Positions 10,133 to 22,794 of a DNA stretch of 64,000 nt are shown here, in pieces; position 1 is the stretch's first letter; every line of letters begins with the position of its first letter. Under the pieces are notes generated by a model. It did not search any database, was not told where the DNA came from, and worked only from the letters and a program-made list of their open reading frames with translations. Both the position numbers and the translations under genes were made by a program. This stretch comes from Spirodela intermedia (taxonomy: Eukaryota > Streptophyta > Magnoliopsida > Alismatales > Araceae). Location: assembly GCA_902729315.2 (NCBI GenBank), contig LR746275.1, forward strand, positions 3,240,001 to 3,304,000, in the 5' to 3' direction.

Positions 10133-10738
10133 TCAATGGGGAACACGACTGACAGACTGTGGTCGTGTAGATACGGGGGAACTCGGAGGAGGCGTTTCCA
10201 TCTCCATCTCTGTATAAATGTATGTGGTGCACATTCCAGGTTCTTCAAAGCCGGAGCTGGTCTTGTTGTTGAGAGGTCAACTCCGGTGATCTGACGCGGA
10301 GATATATTAGATAGCCCATGTTCGCGTTCTGGTCCCGTTGAATTTTCGCCGACTGTACGGCGATCTGCCGGCGGCGCAGTCCGGCGGCAGTGCGGAGGCC
10401 GCGGTGGTGGGAAGGGCGAGGAGGAGGGATAAATTTAAGGCTCTGACATCGTCCTTCACCGTCGATGGCGTAACAGTAAAATAGTCGACCTCTCTCCGCT
10501 GCAACTTGCCCATCAACTTGACTTCCACAACAACTGCGACTAGCCCCACGCCGCCCTGTTCTCTCTCTCTGCTTTCCCTCTCATGGACCTGTCGGGGCTT
10601 TAATACCTGTCACGGTCGTCCTCCGCCGCCTCCTTTCCACGTTAGTTGACGGCGTCTTCTTTCGTCCGAGGGAGACGACGCAGGCAAGTGGCGCTGCAAG
10701 TTGGGCCTCCTTCCTTCCCCTCCCCAGTCCACCACTCC

Positions 10739-10763
10739 GCCGCCGTATTTTTAATACGGCGGC
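10739..10763. repeat. Perfect 11-bp hairpin with TTT loop
   Basis: GCCGCCGTATT (10739-10749) is followed by TTT and then its exact reverse complement (10753-10763). It lies 606 bp past the PYL stop codon, probably beyond the mature 3' UTR. Function unknown. Confidence 0.8.
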
Positions 10764-11928
10764 TTTCAAATCGCCGCCACCGCCACCGCCGCTCGCAAGA
10801 AACCTTCAAAGTCCGCGCCTCCCGGCGTAGATACCCGAGGGCTCTGGGGGAGGGCTCATCGAGAAACCCGGTCAAACCAGCTGCTCCTCACAAGGGCCCA
10901 GAAAAAGGCGACGCCTTTTCGGTTAGTGGGTAGGGCCTCGAAAAAAAATAGATGGTACGGCAAGGTGGGGATGAACAGATATTTAGAATATTCGCTTTTC
11001 GTAAAGCAGACCAACTAACAAAGGGTAACAAGGACCCATCTGGTGCAGGATTATTTTCCATATTTGTTGAAAGTAATTACCCATTTTCTTGGATTACCCC
11101 AACTGCCTAACCCCATATCAAGCTCAGAAGAACGGGTCAACTTAGCTACTTCCATGCATGCCAAGAAAGCTTGTCCCTGCTTGGATCACGTGGTTAGTGA
11201 CATTTTCTTAGCTTTCATCACAACTTGGCTATTTTATGAGTTTCAAATAATAATAATAGTAATAATAATCAATATGGTTAAAACTTTTAAAAATAATTAA
11301 TTACCGTATTAGTAATTGATCAGGTGTGTTTATAATTGATCCGGTTTCAACATAGACTAGATATCTAATATATATTCTTACTTCAGGATATATGATTGGA
11401 ATTAATAATTTCTAAGCTTCTATAAGGAATCTAGCACATTTTCATAATTCAAATCAGGTGACAAATAATTAATTTAGGGGGGAGCTATAATTGCACATCT
11501 CTTTCTAAGAATAATTTTCAATCAAGCAAAAGCAAACTAAGAACACTGCACGCCTGGGCCCTATGAAGTTGTGCAATCTCATAGCAAGAACATTTTATTA
11601 TTACTAAGATTGGATGGTTAGATATATTGGGACTTTACAAAGCGTCCCTTGTGAAGTATTTTATCATAAAATGGCTCAAAGTTACTGACAATTCTAGGGT
11701 TTTGGGGCAACTCATTCACTACCATGTTGAAGTGATTGCCAAAATAAACAACGATCATGATACTAGATAATGGGTGCATGAAATATGATAATCTTGTCAA
11801 CAGGTAATCAAAATGTTATCAACACATTTGGGAGTCTTAGGCAGCCCAAATCCTAAGACTACCTCAAAAACACGCCATACAAGGTGCATGTACCATGTAC
11901 CATGTGGCAACAGCTAAATGGGTTTTAA

Positions 11929-11931
<3 letters not shown>

Positions 11932-11997
<66 letters not shown>
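11932..11997. repeat. (GA)33 microsatellite
   Basis: Uninterrupted GA tract of about 66 bp. Both flanks carry ACCATGT and a GTTTTAAATC word, suggesting the tract expanded within or beside a small duplication. Confidence 0.95.
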
Positions 11998-12000
<3 letters not shown>

Positions 12001-12671
12001 CATGTAGCGAAAAAATTGAGTTTTAAATCTGTAGATCAAGATGCATAATGGGTAGAAGGCTGAATGGGGATACCAATAATACCATACAAGTTAAAAATAA
12101 TAGATCTGATTCCTGTTTCTAGCCAACTAACTTTATCTTTTCTGTGAAAACTAGAATTACCATCACATTTCCTTACTATTTTAAATAAAAAATAAACAAT
12201 CACTTTTACATCCCTGCAAGCAAACTAAGCACTGATTTAGCTTCATTGAATTCTTTGCAGTGAAGCACCCGCTGAACTATAATATTCCTCGTATGACTAG
12301 TGAAGCTGGTTAGGCAGCTTTATCTTCGATGGGGAGCCAGAAACGTATTATGGCAGGTTCAAGCATCCGAATATATTTCCCAGATTAATGTTCTCTAATA
12401 AATGAGAAAAACAATTAGATGCCAAGATACTATAGCATCCAATTATTCATATAAATCTTATTATTCTGATACGGAAGGTTACACAGCTCAAGGTGCATCA
12501 AGGCTAATTATCAGGACTCAGAGACGGATAAATCATGCATTCACCCAAAAGAGCATCATTATTATGGGCTCATCGGAAGCCATGCTTAGAATCTACTGCA
12601 CTAGACTTCAAAACCAAAACAGGAATTACCTCCCCTCATCGATCTTCCATTCTCTGTGATTTCCAGCCTGT

Positions 12672-15600
12672 TCAAGCCCCAATGTTCTCAATCTCAGCAG
12701 CCCTGTCCACCCTCTTCACAATGCCAGCAATGACCTGGGTTGTGATTCCAGATGCATGAGACAGGAGTTGACTTTTAGGACCATTCCGGAGGTAGATTAC
12801 CCAGAGAGATGAGAGAGAATAAACAGAAATTTCCTAGGCAATATTACCTTGCCGGGGCCAAGCTCATAGCTTTTCTTCAGCCCGTTGTTCAGGAGAGACT
12901 TCACGGTTGACTCCCATTGGACAGGAGAAGTCACCTGTGAGGGGGAGGAGCAAAAGGGAAATGAATTGGCAATCAAAGGGAAGCTGGGCCAAGAGTTTGA
13001 GACTCTCTGAGGCTCACCTGCCGGGCTAGAATCCTTTTGATGGTCTCAGGGTCAGAGTGCGGCTGTGCATCCACATTTGAGATGACGGGTATTCTAGGGG
13101 TCACAATTTCGGTCTCTGCCAATGCAGCTTCCAGTCTGGAGACGGCTGGCTCCATGAAACTGGTGTGGAAAGCACCAGCAACAGCTAAACGGACCTGCAA
13201 GTTGAAAGTTCTTAGGGTGTTTTTTTTCTTTAGAATTGCAACTTTCTCTCGGGTCAATAAATAAGATCCAGTGGTAAAAGCATCAGTCAGTCATAGCAAA
13301 CCCAAGCAAGATCATCGTTTGAATGCTCAAAAATGCTTTCTAGGATTGCAGGTGAAAGGCCTATGTATAAGAAGACAAAAGGATGAACGTTACAGTAGGA
13401 TCTTTATCCATACCGGAGTATTGGAGAGATGTAAGTTCGTGATTCACACGGGAGATCAATCACATCAATAATTTTTGCATCTTGGTTCTTACTTACATAT
13501 GATTCTTTATGTATCAAGGCCTCATGAACCAGACTAAGCATTGGACAGGGCAGAAATGAAAAGAGAAAATAATTAATTTTCTATTGAATTTTCGGAATTC
13601 AGACCGTCATGCGAGCTTTGAATGATTTTGCTTTAGCTTCTACAGCTTCTATTCCTTTCAAGCCCCCTGAAACTGCATAGTTTCCCTGCGAATGTAATCC
13701 ATTTGATGAGCTGTAAATGACCCAGGCCATGAAAGAAATTGGTCATGGTTTCAAACACAAACATTCTTACGGGACAGAGAAAGTTTGCAATGTGGACTTT
13801 GTCTTTCTCCTCCACTTCCTCATTTGCTGCATCGCAAAGCAACTGAACCTTCTCTGAATCTAGCCCGATGACGCTTACCATTCCACTCTGAGCAGCATCA
13901 GCAGCATCCTGAAAGAGAATACCAATTAATGACCCCCCAATTCCCGCCCAACTAACTACCCAGCATTCAGGAAGTTCCTCAGAATCAAACTTATTTCCTC
14001 CTGACCTGCATTGCCTCTCCTCGCAGCTTGACAAGCTTGAGACCATCTTCAAAGCTTATTGATCAAGTTCACAGATAACAAAGTCAGGAAGGGCCATCTT
14101 ACAAGAAGAAATGAACTCCAAAAAGAAAAAAGCTGAATCAGATAATATAGCAGAAAGTATTAGATGAATTGAATTTCCTAGCTTTTAAAACATCAGGTGG
14201 GGTTGAGACATGAATTCCATAAATATTATCTTTTTGCAGTGACAAATAATAAGTCAACACTTGAACAAACGCTATAATAGTGTGCAATGGATACGTTTCG
14301 AGTACCTGAAGGCCCCAGCAAATGAAAGGGCGGTGTACTCTCCCAAGCTTAGACCACAAGTGACATCTATTGAGTCAATAATATCCTGACCTCCATCACG
14401 AGCTCTTAGGACTTCAACGGCAGCTAGACTTGCCACATAGATTGCTGGCTGTTCACATTCGTGTTTAGCATAAAAACAGGGGAATGTAATTAGAACCAAG
14501 TAAGAAACAGTGGGTTTATTTTTTCTTCTTTTTTTTCACAAATGAAACCTTAAAACACACATATCATATTGACTTCCTGATAATTACCTGGCTTATTACT
14601 GTCGAATCAAGCTTTTCTTTAGGTCCATTAAGGCATATGTTCAGGAGGTCATAACTGAGAAAAAAAAGAGAAGTTATATCACAACACAATGAAATCTCTC
14701 CACTAAGTACCGGGCTCAGGCATATGCATTCATGAACTAGAACCTACCCAAGAATGTCATTTGCTCTCTGAAATAAGTCGGCTGCAGCCTGCACACTCTG
14801 AGCCACTGCACCCATTCCTACAGCTTGTGCGCCCTTATTCATGATAGAGCGAGTAAAGAAAAAAAATAGGGCCTATTATGATAAAGCAAATATAATCTTC
14901 AAAAATTAAAGTCGGAATCAAATGGAAACAATAACATTTCCAAGTGGGTGCAAAACCAAGAGAACATTTTATGTGAGCTCTTTTACGGGTCATCAAACTG
15001 GTATCCACATTTCATCGAGACGAAGGACCATAGAAAAACACGGCTAACATCAGAACGAAACAACATTCTCATGGAGAAAGTGGAAAAAAATAAAAAATGG
15101 TACGAGGATATATGGCATTCCGCCATTCAGTAAATGCCACTAAACCTTCCTGGATTGGTTGTGTGGGAAAATGGAAAAGGAAAAGGCGCAATCTCCAGCT
15201 TAGCATCGCCGACGAAAAATTGAAAAATTGCACTGTAGGCATGTTATAATTGAATTCAATCAAGCAGGAATCCTTTCCTACATAGAACTACTACCGCATG
15301 GAAAACACTACAACGCAAAAAACCCGCGAAGAATCGAGCGAAAATGACACAACACCATCGACATGATTTACCTGTCCGGGAAACAGGAAGGCGTTGGTGG
15401 GCTTGTAATCCAAGAAAAACGAGTCAGCCGCCGACGCTCGAGATCCAACGGCGACGCCAGCGCATGCCCTAGATCTCCACGCATTCCTGGGGAACGACCT
15501 CACCGGACAGAAGCGAGAAAGCTTCAACTCAGAGACGGGCGGAAGCAGTGCGAGAGAAGGAGCCGCCGCACCAGACGCCATCCGGCACAGAAATCTCAGC

Positions 15601-15689
15601 GGCCGGGGGCGGGGGAGACACTCCGACGAGGGAAGCAGAAGAGGGCGAGGAGATCCCGAAATGCGCGTAGAGACGGGCCTCGCTAGCAT
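12672..15689 (-). CDS. MCAT: Malonyl-CoA:ACP transacylase, plastidial, 402 aa, 10 exons
   Basis: This enzyme moves malonyl from CoA to acyl carrier protein, feeding plastid fatty acid synthesis. Exons on the minus strand: 15689-15372, 14833-14748, 14654-14588, 14448-14306, 14054-14006, 13908-13771, 13685-13605, 13194-13018, 12934-12848, 12734-12672; all junctions are GT-AG and keep frame over 1209 bases. Catalytic features are FLFPGQ/GAQ across the first junction (Gln106), the nucleophile Ser191 in GLSLGEY, Arg216 in KLRGEAMQ and His304 in GAFHTSF. NVDAQPH, YELGPGK and the short C-terminal helix follow the FabD/EMB3147 pattern. The first ~90 residues are Ser/Arg/Pro-rich, as in a plastid transit peptide. 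Met37 is a possible alternative start, but the first ATG gives a better transit peptide. Confidence 0.95.
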
Positions 15690-16443
15690 GCGATAGCCAA
15701 TCTCGCCACCCAGCGGAAGAATCAGTGCGCACGAGAGGCGACGGCGGGTGGGCGGAGCTCACGAAGGCGCGCTGACTGCTGTGGAGTGAAGAGGATGAGC
15801 AACGGCTCTCACAAAGCGCGTCCCCATCGAGTAGTCTCACCTGCAGAAGGACCATAATCACTCTCACCGCCCGTCGTACTCGGACGGACAGCACCGAACA
15901 GTAGGCTACGATCTATTAGGTGAAGTATTTCTTATCTTACAATTCGGTGGTCTGATACAAAAAACTATTTATCCACTGAAATATATATTTTAAAAAACAT
16001 AACTATTTATTTATCCAATAAACTTGAAAATCGGTCCAGACTGATCCAATCTTATTGGGCTTGGGCTATGGATTAGGCCCATATGATCTCATAGTGAGCC
16101 CTACACATCAATCAAATCGAATCTTAGAAAAGTCATCTACATTGCTCACGTATAGGGGTAATTGGGTAATCTAAATATAGCACGAAGTTAATTGGATGAC
16201 AGACAGCCCATTTTATAATCGGGCCCGAAAGACGTCCGATTGGGCTTACCAGATGACCCAGATACGTTAGTGGGCCCTGTCTGGGTTGACTCCGTCGCCG
16301 CCGCCTGGTGGTCGTCTTCTTCCTCCGTGGTCTCCTCCACGCGTTGCGGGGGACGGAGAACTGGGGGGGTTTCTGGGCGTCTCCTCGTCGTGGAGAGAGA
16401 GCAAGGGCCGGACAGAGGTGAACGGTGGAGAGAAAGGAGAGAG
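15690..16443. other. Divergent promoter region between MCAT (-) and DUF538 gene (+)
   Basis: A 754-bp head-to-head spacer. The MCAT side (15690-15900) is GC-rich and probably 5' UTR; frames there overlap exon 1 in antisense or another phase and are not genes. The middle is AT-rich (15950-16010). Several GGGCC/GGCCC words occur at 16060-16260. Confidence 0.5.
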
Positions 16444-19242
16444 ATGGATCAGGTGATGAACAAGCTGGGGACGTACTGGTTCAGCAAGAGAGCCGACAAG
16501 GAGATCTCCTCCGTCGGGGATGACCTCAATGTAACGTGCCTCCTCGTCTCTCTTCCTTCTCCCCTCTGTTGTCCATGCTTTTTAATGTAATTTCTTCCCG
16601 ATCATCATCGCTATTTATCATTAGAACAATTGCTTGTGTTTTCCATCTTGCGACGCAGCCGGGTTGGTAATTGCGTTCGTTCTGTGGATTCTGGCAGCCT
16701 TCCGGAACGTTTTCGATCTTGGTTCATCGCCCCTTTTAGGTACCTGTAAGGGCCTATAGTTGCGTTGATGAAGCTATCTGTCTCCGTTACGGGAACACTT
16801 CCCATTTTTTCTCATTTTAGCATGACCTCTCCATGGCTGCGCCTGATTGTGGATGCAAATCCCCTGAGAGTGGATGCCCGCCCTGCTGGGAACATCATGA
16901 TTCTGGGAATTGAAATTTAATATTATGACTAATTATCCGCTGGTGTCATTTTTTGTTTCTTTTTTTGCCGGAAAATTGAGGAAAAAAATAATTCTGTGAG
17001 CTTGATGTATCGTACAGTTCTTATTTATTTCCTCTGCCCCGTTGAACATTCTAATCCCAGACAATTGCTTCTGAAATCCGAACTATCCTGTGGATAAAAG
17101 CATCTCTACTTTCCTCATTAAAGAGCAAGATCCGATTTCTTCACCTGCGTTAGGTTATAAGGAAATATGCTGTTTCTGTTTCGTGGGAGCATGTATTTCC
17201 ATCTGTGGAAGATAAATCGCCAAGCTATCTCAACACCACCTATGTTCGTCAGAGATTGTGGATTTGCAGAGAGGGATCCAGACAAAAAAACTAGAGATTG
17301 AAGAGAACGGCAAATTGGATTTATGGAACCAGTACAAGTAATCTGATTTAAAATTAAGTTTCCCGCATATCACCACAATCTTAAAGTAGAATTCTATCGT
17401 TTTTGTATTTCACTTTACTTGAGATTTACAGAAAATCATGAGTTCCCCAATGTTTTCCTAAGAGGACACTTGTATTGTGATGTTCGATGTGTATGCAGCC
17501 CCCAAAAAAGAACAGAGAACAATCTCAAGGATTGAAGCTTTTCAGGGAATCTCCTGCTTGACTCCAATTGGAGATGTGGCCTTTGTAGGTGATATATACC
17601 AAAATCGTTCTTCTCTGAGGTTTCAAAAAGGTCAAATAAAAACGGAAATGGTCTGTTAAATTTAGCTGAGTCCTTCTCTGGCTGAAGGGTCATCTTGCAA
17701 TGACCGAACAGAGTGATGCATAGAGAATTACTTGTGAGATTTGGATAGGTCGATCTTGTCACCCTAAGGAGCAAGACGATTTGGAGTTAGGTTACTGGGC
17801 AAATTATAATGATATGCTGGAGGTGTAATGAATCCAGGGCATGTCTTTGTCTGGCATCATCAGGGGAAAATACTTACCCTGGACCTCCCCTGGGAATCCC
17901 TTATTATCGATAATAGTGCAAAGATATCTATCATTTCGAAGTTATCTGCTCCGCATCTGGGTGTGCAGACAGGCATCTGTCTTTCTTACAGTCTTTGGCA
18001 GATTACGCGAGATAATCTCGATGTGTGATACATGTTGAATTTTTTTAAAAATCTTTTTGTCGCATTCATAATCCCATTCATGATTCCAAATCAATTTTAA
18101 ACGCCTTCTGCTACATTTTTTTCGAAAAACCATGTCAGTTTTACGATTTTTGTTTTTACTGGATTCTCTCGGACCCAGCAGTAGTTCACTCTCACCCTCT
18201 ACGCTGCATTCTGCTCAATATTATGGATTTTTTGTTGCAATGGATTCCTCCCTTGGTGGCGGAGATAGCTTAGTAGATTGGAGCTTATTTATTATTATGC
18301 TTTCATTTATTTTCATGTTATGGCCTCTCTAATCCAGAGAGCGTTTGAATATGTATTCGTTGACTCCCATACTAACACACGTTTCATCAAATGAAATCAG
18401 TCGCTATCCACTAGCATCGAAGGAGGAGCAAAATGGCTGGTCAACAAGCTCAAAGGTGCTGTTCTATGCCTGTTCATCATCTCCTAATGGCTTTAAGTTT
18501 CTTCCATCTAGCCAATTAGCATCTCAGATGGAGTTTACTATGATGATGTCCTCTTCTCCTCCTCTGCGTCAATCATTCGGCATAAACAAATGATCCTGGG
18601 ATCCTTCCACTCTTCCATCCTGCGTCAATTAGCACCTTCCCCCTTTTTCTCACTTAGCAATGAAACTCAGATCCACCCACCAAAATCACCCATCTGGGTT
18701 CATCTTTATCAGCGTCAGTCTAAACACCGTCTGCTACTGTTTTTTTTCCATATCTGTCGGTTTTTTATTTTTATTCAAGTTCCATGAAAATCACCCATCT
18801 GGTTTCATCTTTATCAACGTGAGCTGACCTTCTGTCCTCTTCCTCTGAAACTCGACTCATAATCGGAGCAGGAAAGATGCAGAAGCCATTACCGGAGCTG
18901 CTGCAGGAGCACGACCTGCCGGCGGGCATCTTCCCCCGGGACGCCACTCACTACGAGTTCAATGAAGAGACCCGGAAGCTGACGGTCTTCGTCCCCTCCG
19001 TCTGCGAAGTGGGCTACAAGGACTCCTCCGTTCTCAGATTCCTGACCATTGTGACAGGGTACCTGGAGCAGGGGAAACTGGTGGACATCGAAGGGATGAA
19101 GACCAAGGTGCTCGTGTGGCAGAAGGTCACCTGCATCTCCACCGAGGGCTCCAAGGTCCACTTCACCACCACCCTGAAGAAGACCAGGAGCAGGGCGGCC
19201 TACGAGGTCCTCAGGGACGGCATCAGCATAGAGAAATTCTAA
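16444..19242 (+). CDS. DUF538 domain protein, 170 aa, 3 exons
   Basis: Exons 16444-16530, 18401-18455 and 18872-19242 join in frame to 513 bases ending in TAA. The junctions give DDLN/SLSTSIEGGAKWLVNKLKG/KMQKPLPELLQEHDLP. The conserved DUF538 core follows: GIFPRDATHYEFNEETRKLTVFVP, CEVGYKDSSVLRF, GYLEQGKLVDIEGMKTKV and a KKTRSRAAYEVLRDGISIEKF end. The family is plant-specific and its biochemical role is unsettled; the domain is thought to have a lipid-binding-like fold and some members respond to stress. This protein has no signal peptide, unlike secreted DUF538 members, so it belongs to the cytoplasmic type. Intron 1 is 1870 bp. Starting at the third-exon ATG alone would lose the conserved N terminus. 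Confidence 0.92.
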
Positions 19243-19455
19243 CCTCCCGGTGATCTTCCAAGTACTGTGCTTCAATCCGATCCCACCATTGACTTATGTT
19301 TGCTATCCAGGCCGCCTCCATGGCGGCGATGCTGTGAAAAAAACGCTCCTCGGTTTGCTTAAATATAGTAATTACGACTGTGCCTCATCTGGGTCTTCCT
19401 GCAGTTTCTTGTGGAGTTCTTTGTTCATTCATCCATGGCAGATGAAGAAGAAGAG

Positions 19456-19459
<4 letters not shown>

Positions 19460-19494
<35 letters not shown>
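19460..19494. repeat. (GA)n microsatellite between DUF538 and PBCP
   Basis: GA tract about 220 bp past the DUF538 stop and 150 bp before the PBCP start. A run of ten or more G follows at about 19601-19612. Confidence 0.9.
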
Positions 19495-19500
<6 letters not shown>

Positions 19501-19644
19501 TCATGTCTTGTGGTCACCGTACCTTTTACCCATTAAAAAAAAATCTAAACGGGGGATGACCCACCAATCCCGAAATCTCCCATCCTTCCTGTCCTTCCGC
19601 GGGGGGGGGGGGGAGAGTGAGGGAGTGGGGAGGGGTTGGGGAAG

Positions 19645-21746
19645 ATGGCGAGCCCCGTCCTCAAGACCTCCGTCTCTCTCTCTCTCTTACAGAGGCTTCT
19701 CTCTCCGCGTCCGCTCAAGCTCTCTACTTCGCCGACCCTTCCACCGAGAAGGAGGTCGGCGCCGGCGCCGGCGACCGCCGGAAGTCTGACCGTCCGGTGA
19801 GCTGATAAAAGCTTCTAAGATTAGAAATTCTCCCAAATGCCCGGGCTGCTCCATAGAACTCTCTACGTCGAATTAGCCACTGTCGTCCTCTTCCTTCGAA
19901 TGCTCATTGTGCACAGCCTCCTCTTAGGGTTTTCTCTTTCCTACGAAATTCTTCCGTCCAATGTTTCCTCGGTGCAGCCGGTGGAGCTTCTCTGCGGTGA
20001 GGAAAACACCCGACTGTCCAATTGGCTGATTCTTTAACACTTTGGTTGAAGGTCGGAGGTCTCCTTCGCCACCGGCGCCCACCTCATCCCACACCCGAAG
20101 AAGGTACCTCAGATGGTTCAGTTTCTGCTTCCCCTTCGTAATTACCGTCTGGCCTCGAGAACTGACTGATCTCTGGTTCTCTTCCTCCCTCTCCCTCTGC
20201 CCTCAGGTTGGTCGCGGCGGAGAGGACGCCTTCTTCGTGAAAAACAGCCACAATGGAGGTGTTCTCGGCGTGGCCGACGGAGTCTCTGGGTGAGAATCCT
20301 TCGAGCAAGGAACTCCCTGGAAATGAAATCCCTAATCCATGGCGATGAAGACCTTCGTGCTCCTCCAAACTTACCTGTTGTCGTGCAGATGGGCTGAACG
20401 AAACGTAGATCCTTCGCTTTTCTCCAAGGAGCTGATGGCCCATGCTTCGAGCCTCGCGGAGGATGAAGAGGTGCCATCCCCATCCCTCTGTAAACCGAAG
20501 TTTCTCTCTCAATTGTGGAAATTTCTGAAGCTCTAGCTCATATCACAGGTCAGCAATGATCCTCAGATTCTTCTGGGAAAAGCCCATGCTGCGACTTCAT
20601 CCAGAGGTTCGGCCACTGCGTAAGGTTCCCTAGTGTCTTTTCAATGGGTGCTGACCATGATGGATTCGATCTTCTTCCCACTACCCAGGAAAAAAAAATA
20701 ATTAATAATTTTCCAAGGAACCCACTTGGATTCGAGAATTTAGCAATTTTATCTCTGGGTAAATTTTATCTGCGAAATATTTCTAGATTTGGCTTGATTA
20801 CTGTGCATTCAGGACGATTTCAGCAGTTTCCCATGTCATCCAGGCATTCTATGCCATCTGATCGATACCCTTTCCACATGCTTCTGGGTCCTGAGGCATG
20901 ATTCCCAATGACACTAGAGTGATTCGATCTTCTTCCCAGTACCCAGGAAAAAAAAATGTATAATTTTTCAAGGAACCCACTTTAATTCGAGAATTCAGCT
21001 ATTTTTATCTCTGGGTGAATTTTATCTGTGAAATATTTCTAGATTTGGCTTAATGACTGTGCATTCAGGACGATTTCAGCAGTTTCTCATGTAATCCAGG
21101 CATTCTATGCCATCAGATCGATACCATTTCCACATGCTTCTGGGTTCTAATGAATGCTTATCCATTCATTAGAACATGCTCTGCTTCCCTTTCATGGCAT
21201 TGAGTCATCCACTCTGCGCCTCTGGATAGGATCATCGCGGTGTTGGAGAAGGATGGGACTCTGAAGATTGCTAACGTTGGGGATTGTGGGCTCAGGGTTA
21301 TCCGCAAAGGTGTGATAGTCCATGATTTTTTTTCCGTTTTTTTCTTGTTTAAGAATGAAATACCCCATGAAATTTTGTGATCAAGGAGATTGTTTGAAGT
21401 TTTGTCACTGACATGGCGAGTTGCTCGTCCCACAGGGCGAGTAATCTTCTGCACCTCTCCTCTGGAGCACTACTTCGACTGCCCTTTCCAACTAAGCTCC
21501 GAGGCTCTCACTCAAACATACAGCGACGCAGTGGTATGCATTTTTTTTAATGTTATTATTATTATTATCATCATCAATTCTAATTTAGTAATTTATTCTG
21601 TCAAGTTCGGTGTTTTATCTGTCAAGTTCTCTAAAGTGTGGTATGCATTATTTGAATGTTATTATTATTATTATTATCATCATCGATTTCTAATTTAGTG
21701 ATTTATTCTGTCAGGTTCTGTAAAGTGTGGTATGCATTTTTTTGAA

Positions 21747-21779
<33 letters not shown>

Positions 21780-22580
21780 CATCAATTTCTAATTTAGTGA
21801 TTTATTCTGTCAAATTCTGTGTGTTATCTGTCAAGTTCTCTAAAGTGTGTTCATAATAAAATAGTAATCAGATGAAGATAAGGGGCTCATAATCGAGATT
21901 CTGCAAAGATTTAACAAGAAAAAAAAATCGACAAATTCCTATTTTTCAGCATTATAAACAACTGTGGAGCATTTCTATTCTCCCATCGAATAAAATCTAA
22001 AGAAAGCTTCTCGGATCAGGTTTGCAGCGTGCGATTGACCGTGGGAGACACAGTCGTCGTGGGCTCAGATGGGCTGTTCGATAATGTGTTTGACCAGGAA
22101 ATCGTTTCCATAGTCTCTGCATCGGATGATGTTGTTGATGCGGGTAGGCTCGGGGTGTTTGACTTCCACTGCTCTGGATAATCTCTCCGTTTTCTACCCT
22201 TTTTTTTTTCTTTTTTTTCACTCTAATTCGATCATTTGCTCTTACAGCAAAGGCTTTGGCTGATCTTGCAAGCAAGCATTCTTTGGACAGTGGGTTTGAC
22301 TCGCCCTACTCCTTGGAGGCCAGAACCAGGGTCTGGGACTTTATATTTCTCCTAAAGTTTAATATTCCAACTTTCGTTTATATTTTAATTTTCCAGTCTG
22401 ATTCTCCGAATAAATTTCTTGTATGAGGATGATGTGAAGCACGTTGAGGATCAGATCTACTCATTTCTTGAAGAAGAAAAAAATCAGAACCATATTTTTC
22501 TTATCCTGCATTTCTATTTGTGAGCAGGGGTTCGATGTTCCGGCTTGGAAGAAAGTCCTCGGAGGGAAGCTCACAGGCAT

Positions 22581-22661
<81 letters not shown>

Positions 22662-22794
22662 GCTCGTCATAGCACAAGCTGATTATTAAACCCTCTTCTC
22701 GTCATAGCGGGAGATCAATTGACCAGCTTTCTCCTTTGCAGGAGGCAAGCCGGACGACATCACCGTGATTGTCGGGCGAGTGACGAACTCCTGA
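19645..22794 (+). CDS. PBCP: Photosystem II core phosphatase (PP2C, plastidial), 331 aa, 12 exons
   Basis: A PPM-family Ser/Thr phosphatase that dephosphorylates PSII core proteins in chloroplasts. Exons: 19645-19796, 19928-19996, 20052-20103, 20207-20289, 20389-20470, 20549-20619, 21230-21309, 21436-21533, 22020-22143, 22248-22330, 22528-22576, 22742-22794; total 996 bases in frame. Metal-binding residues: Asp98 (GGEDAFF), Asp115-Gly116 (VADGVSG), Asp246 (GSDGLFDN) and Asp320 (GGKPDDITVIV). ERNVDPSLFSKELM, SSRGSATA, NVGDCGLRVIRKG and EHYFDCPFQLSSE match PBCP rather than other PP2Cs. The first ~75 residues look like a transit peptide; exons 1-3 are the least certain part. Intron 11 must use a GC donor (ACAG/GCATGG) to keep frame. 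Confidence 0.93.
20663..21146. repeat. Tandem duplication inside PBCP intron 6
   Basis: Copy 1 (20663-20890) and copy 2 (20921-21146) both begin GATTCGATCTTCTTCCCA and end CACATGCTTCTGGGT. They differ by scattered substitutions and one small indel around the A-run. The duplicated unit, about 258 bp with its spacer, is wholly intronic. Confidence 0.9.
21531..21860. repeat. Three-copy minisatellite in PBCP intron 8 carrying copies of the splice donor
   Basis: GTGGTATGCAT occurs at 21531 (the true exon 8 / intron 8 junction, GTG/GTATGC), at 21638 and at 21727. Each copy is followed by TTTGAATGTT or a close variant, an expanding ATT repeat, ATCATCAAT and TCTAATTTAGT. Copies differ mainly in ATT number. 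Confidence 0.88.
22583..22662. repeat. ~80-bp (CT)n tract at the start of PBCP intron 11
   Basis: The tract begins six bases after the inferred GC donor of intron 11. It is nearly pure CT with two T insertions. Confidence 0.95.

Larger units (their letters stand above)
10133..12671. other. Spacer between PYL and MCAT (convergent 3' ends)
   Basis: No supported gene. The first 800 bp remain GC-rich and contain a perfect hairpin (10739-10763); open frames here are short and unlike known proteins. From 11000 the sequence turns AT-rich. A (GA)33 tract at 11932-11997 is flanked by related sequence. The right end is the 3' flank of MCAT. Confidence 0.6.

Noticed and set aside
12973-13257. Minus-strand frame with a start at 13257
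   Set aside because: Its start lies in intron 7 of MCAT; only the part from 13194 is exon 8.
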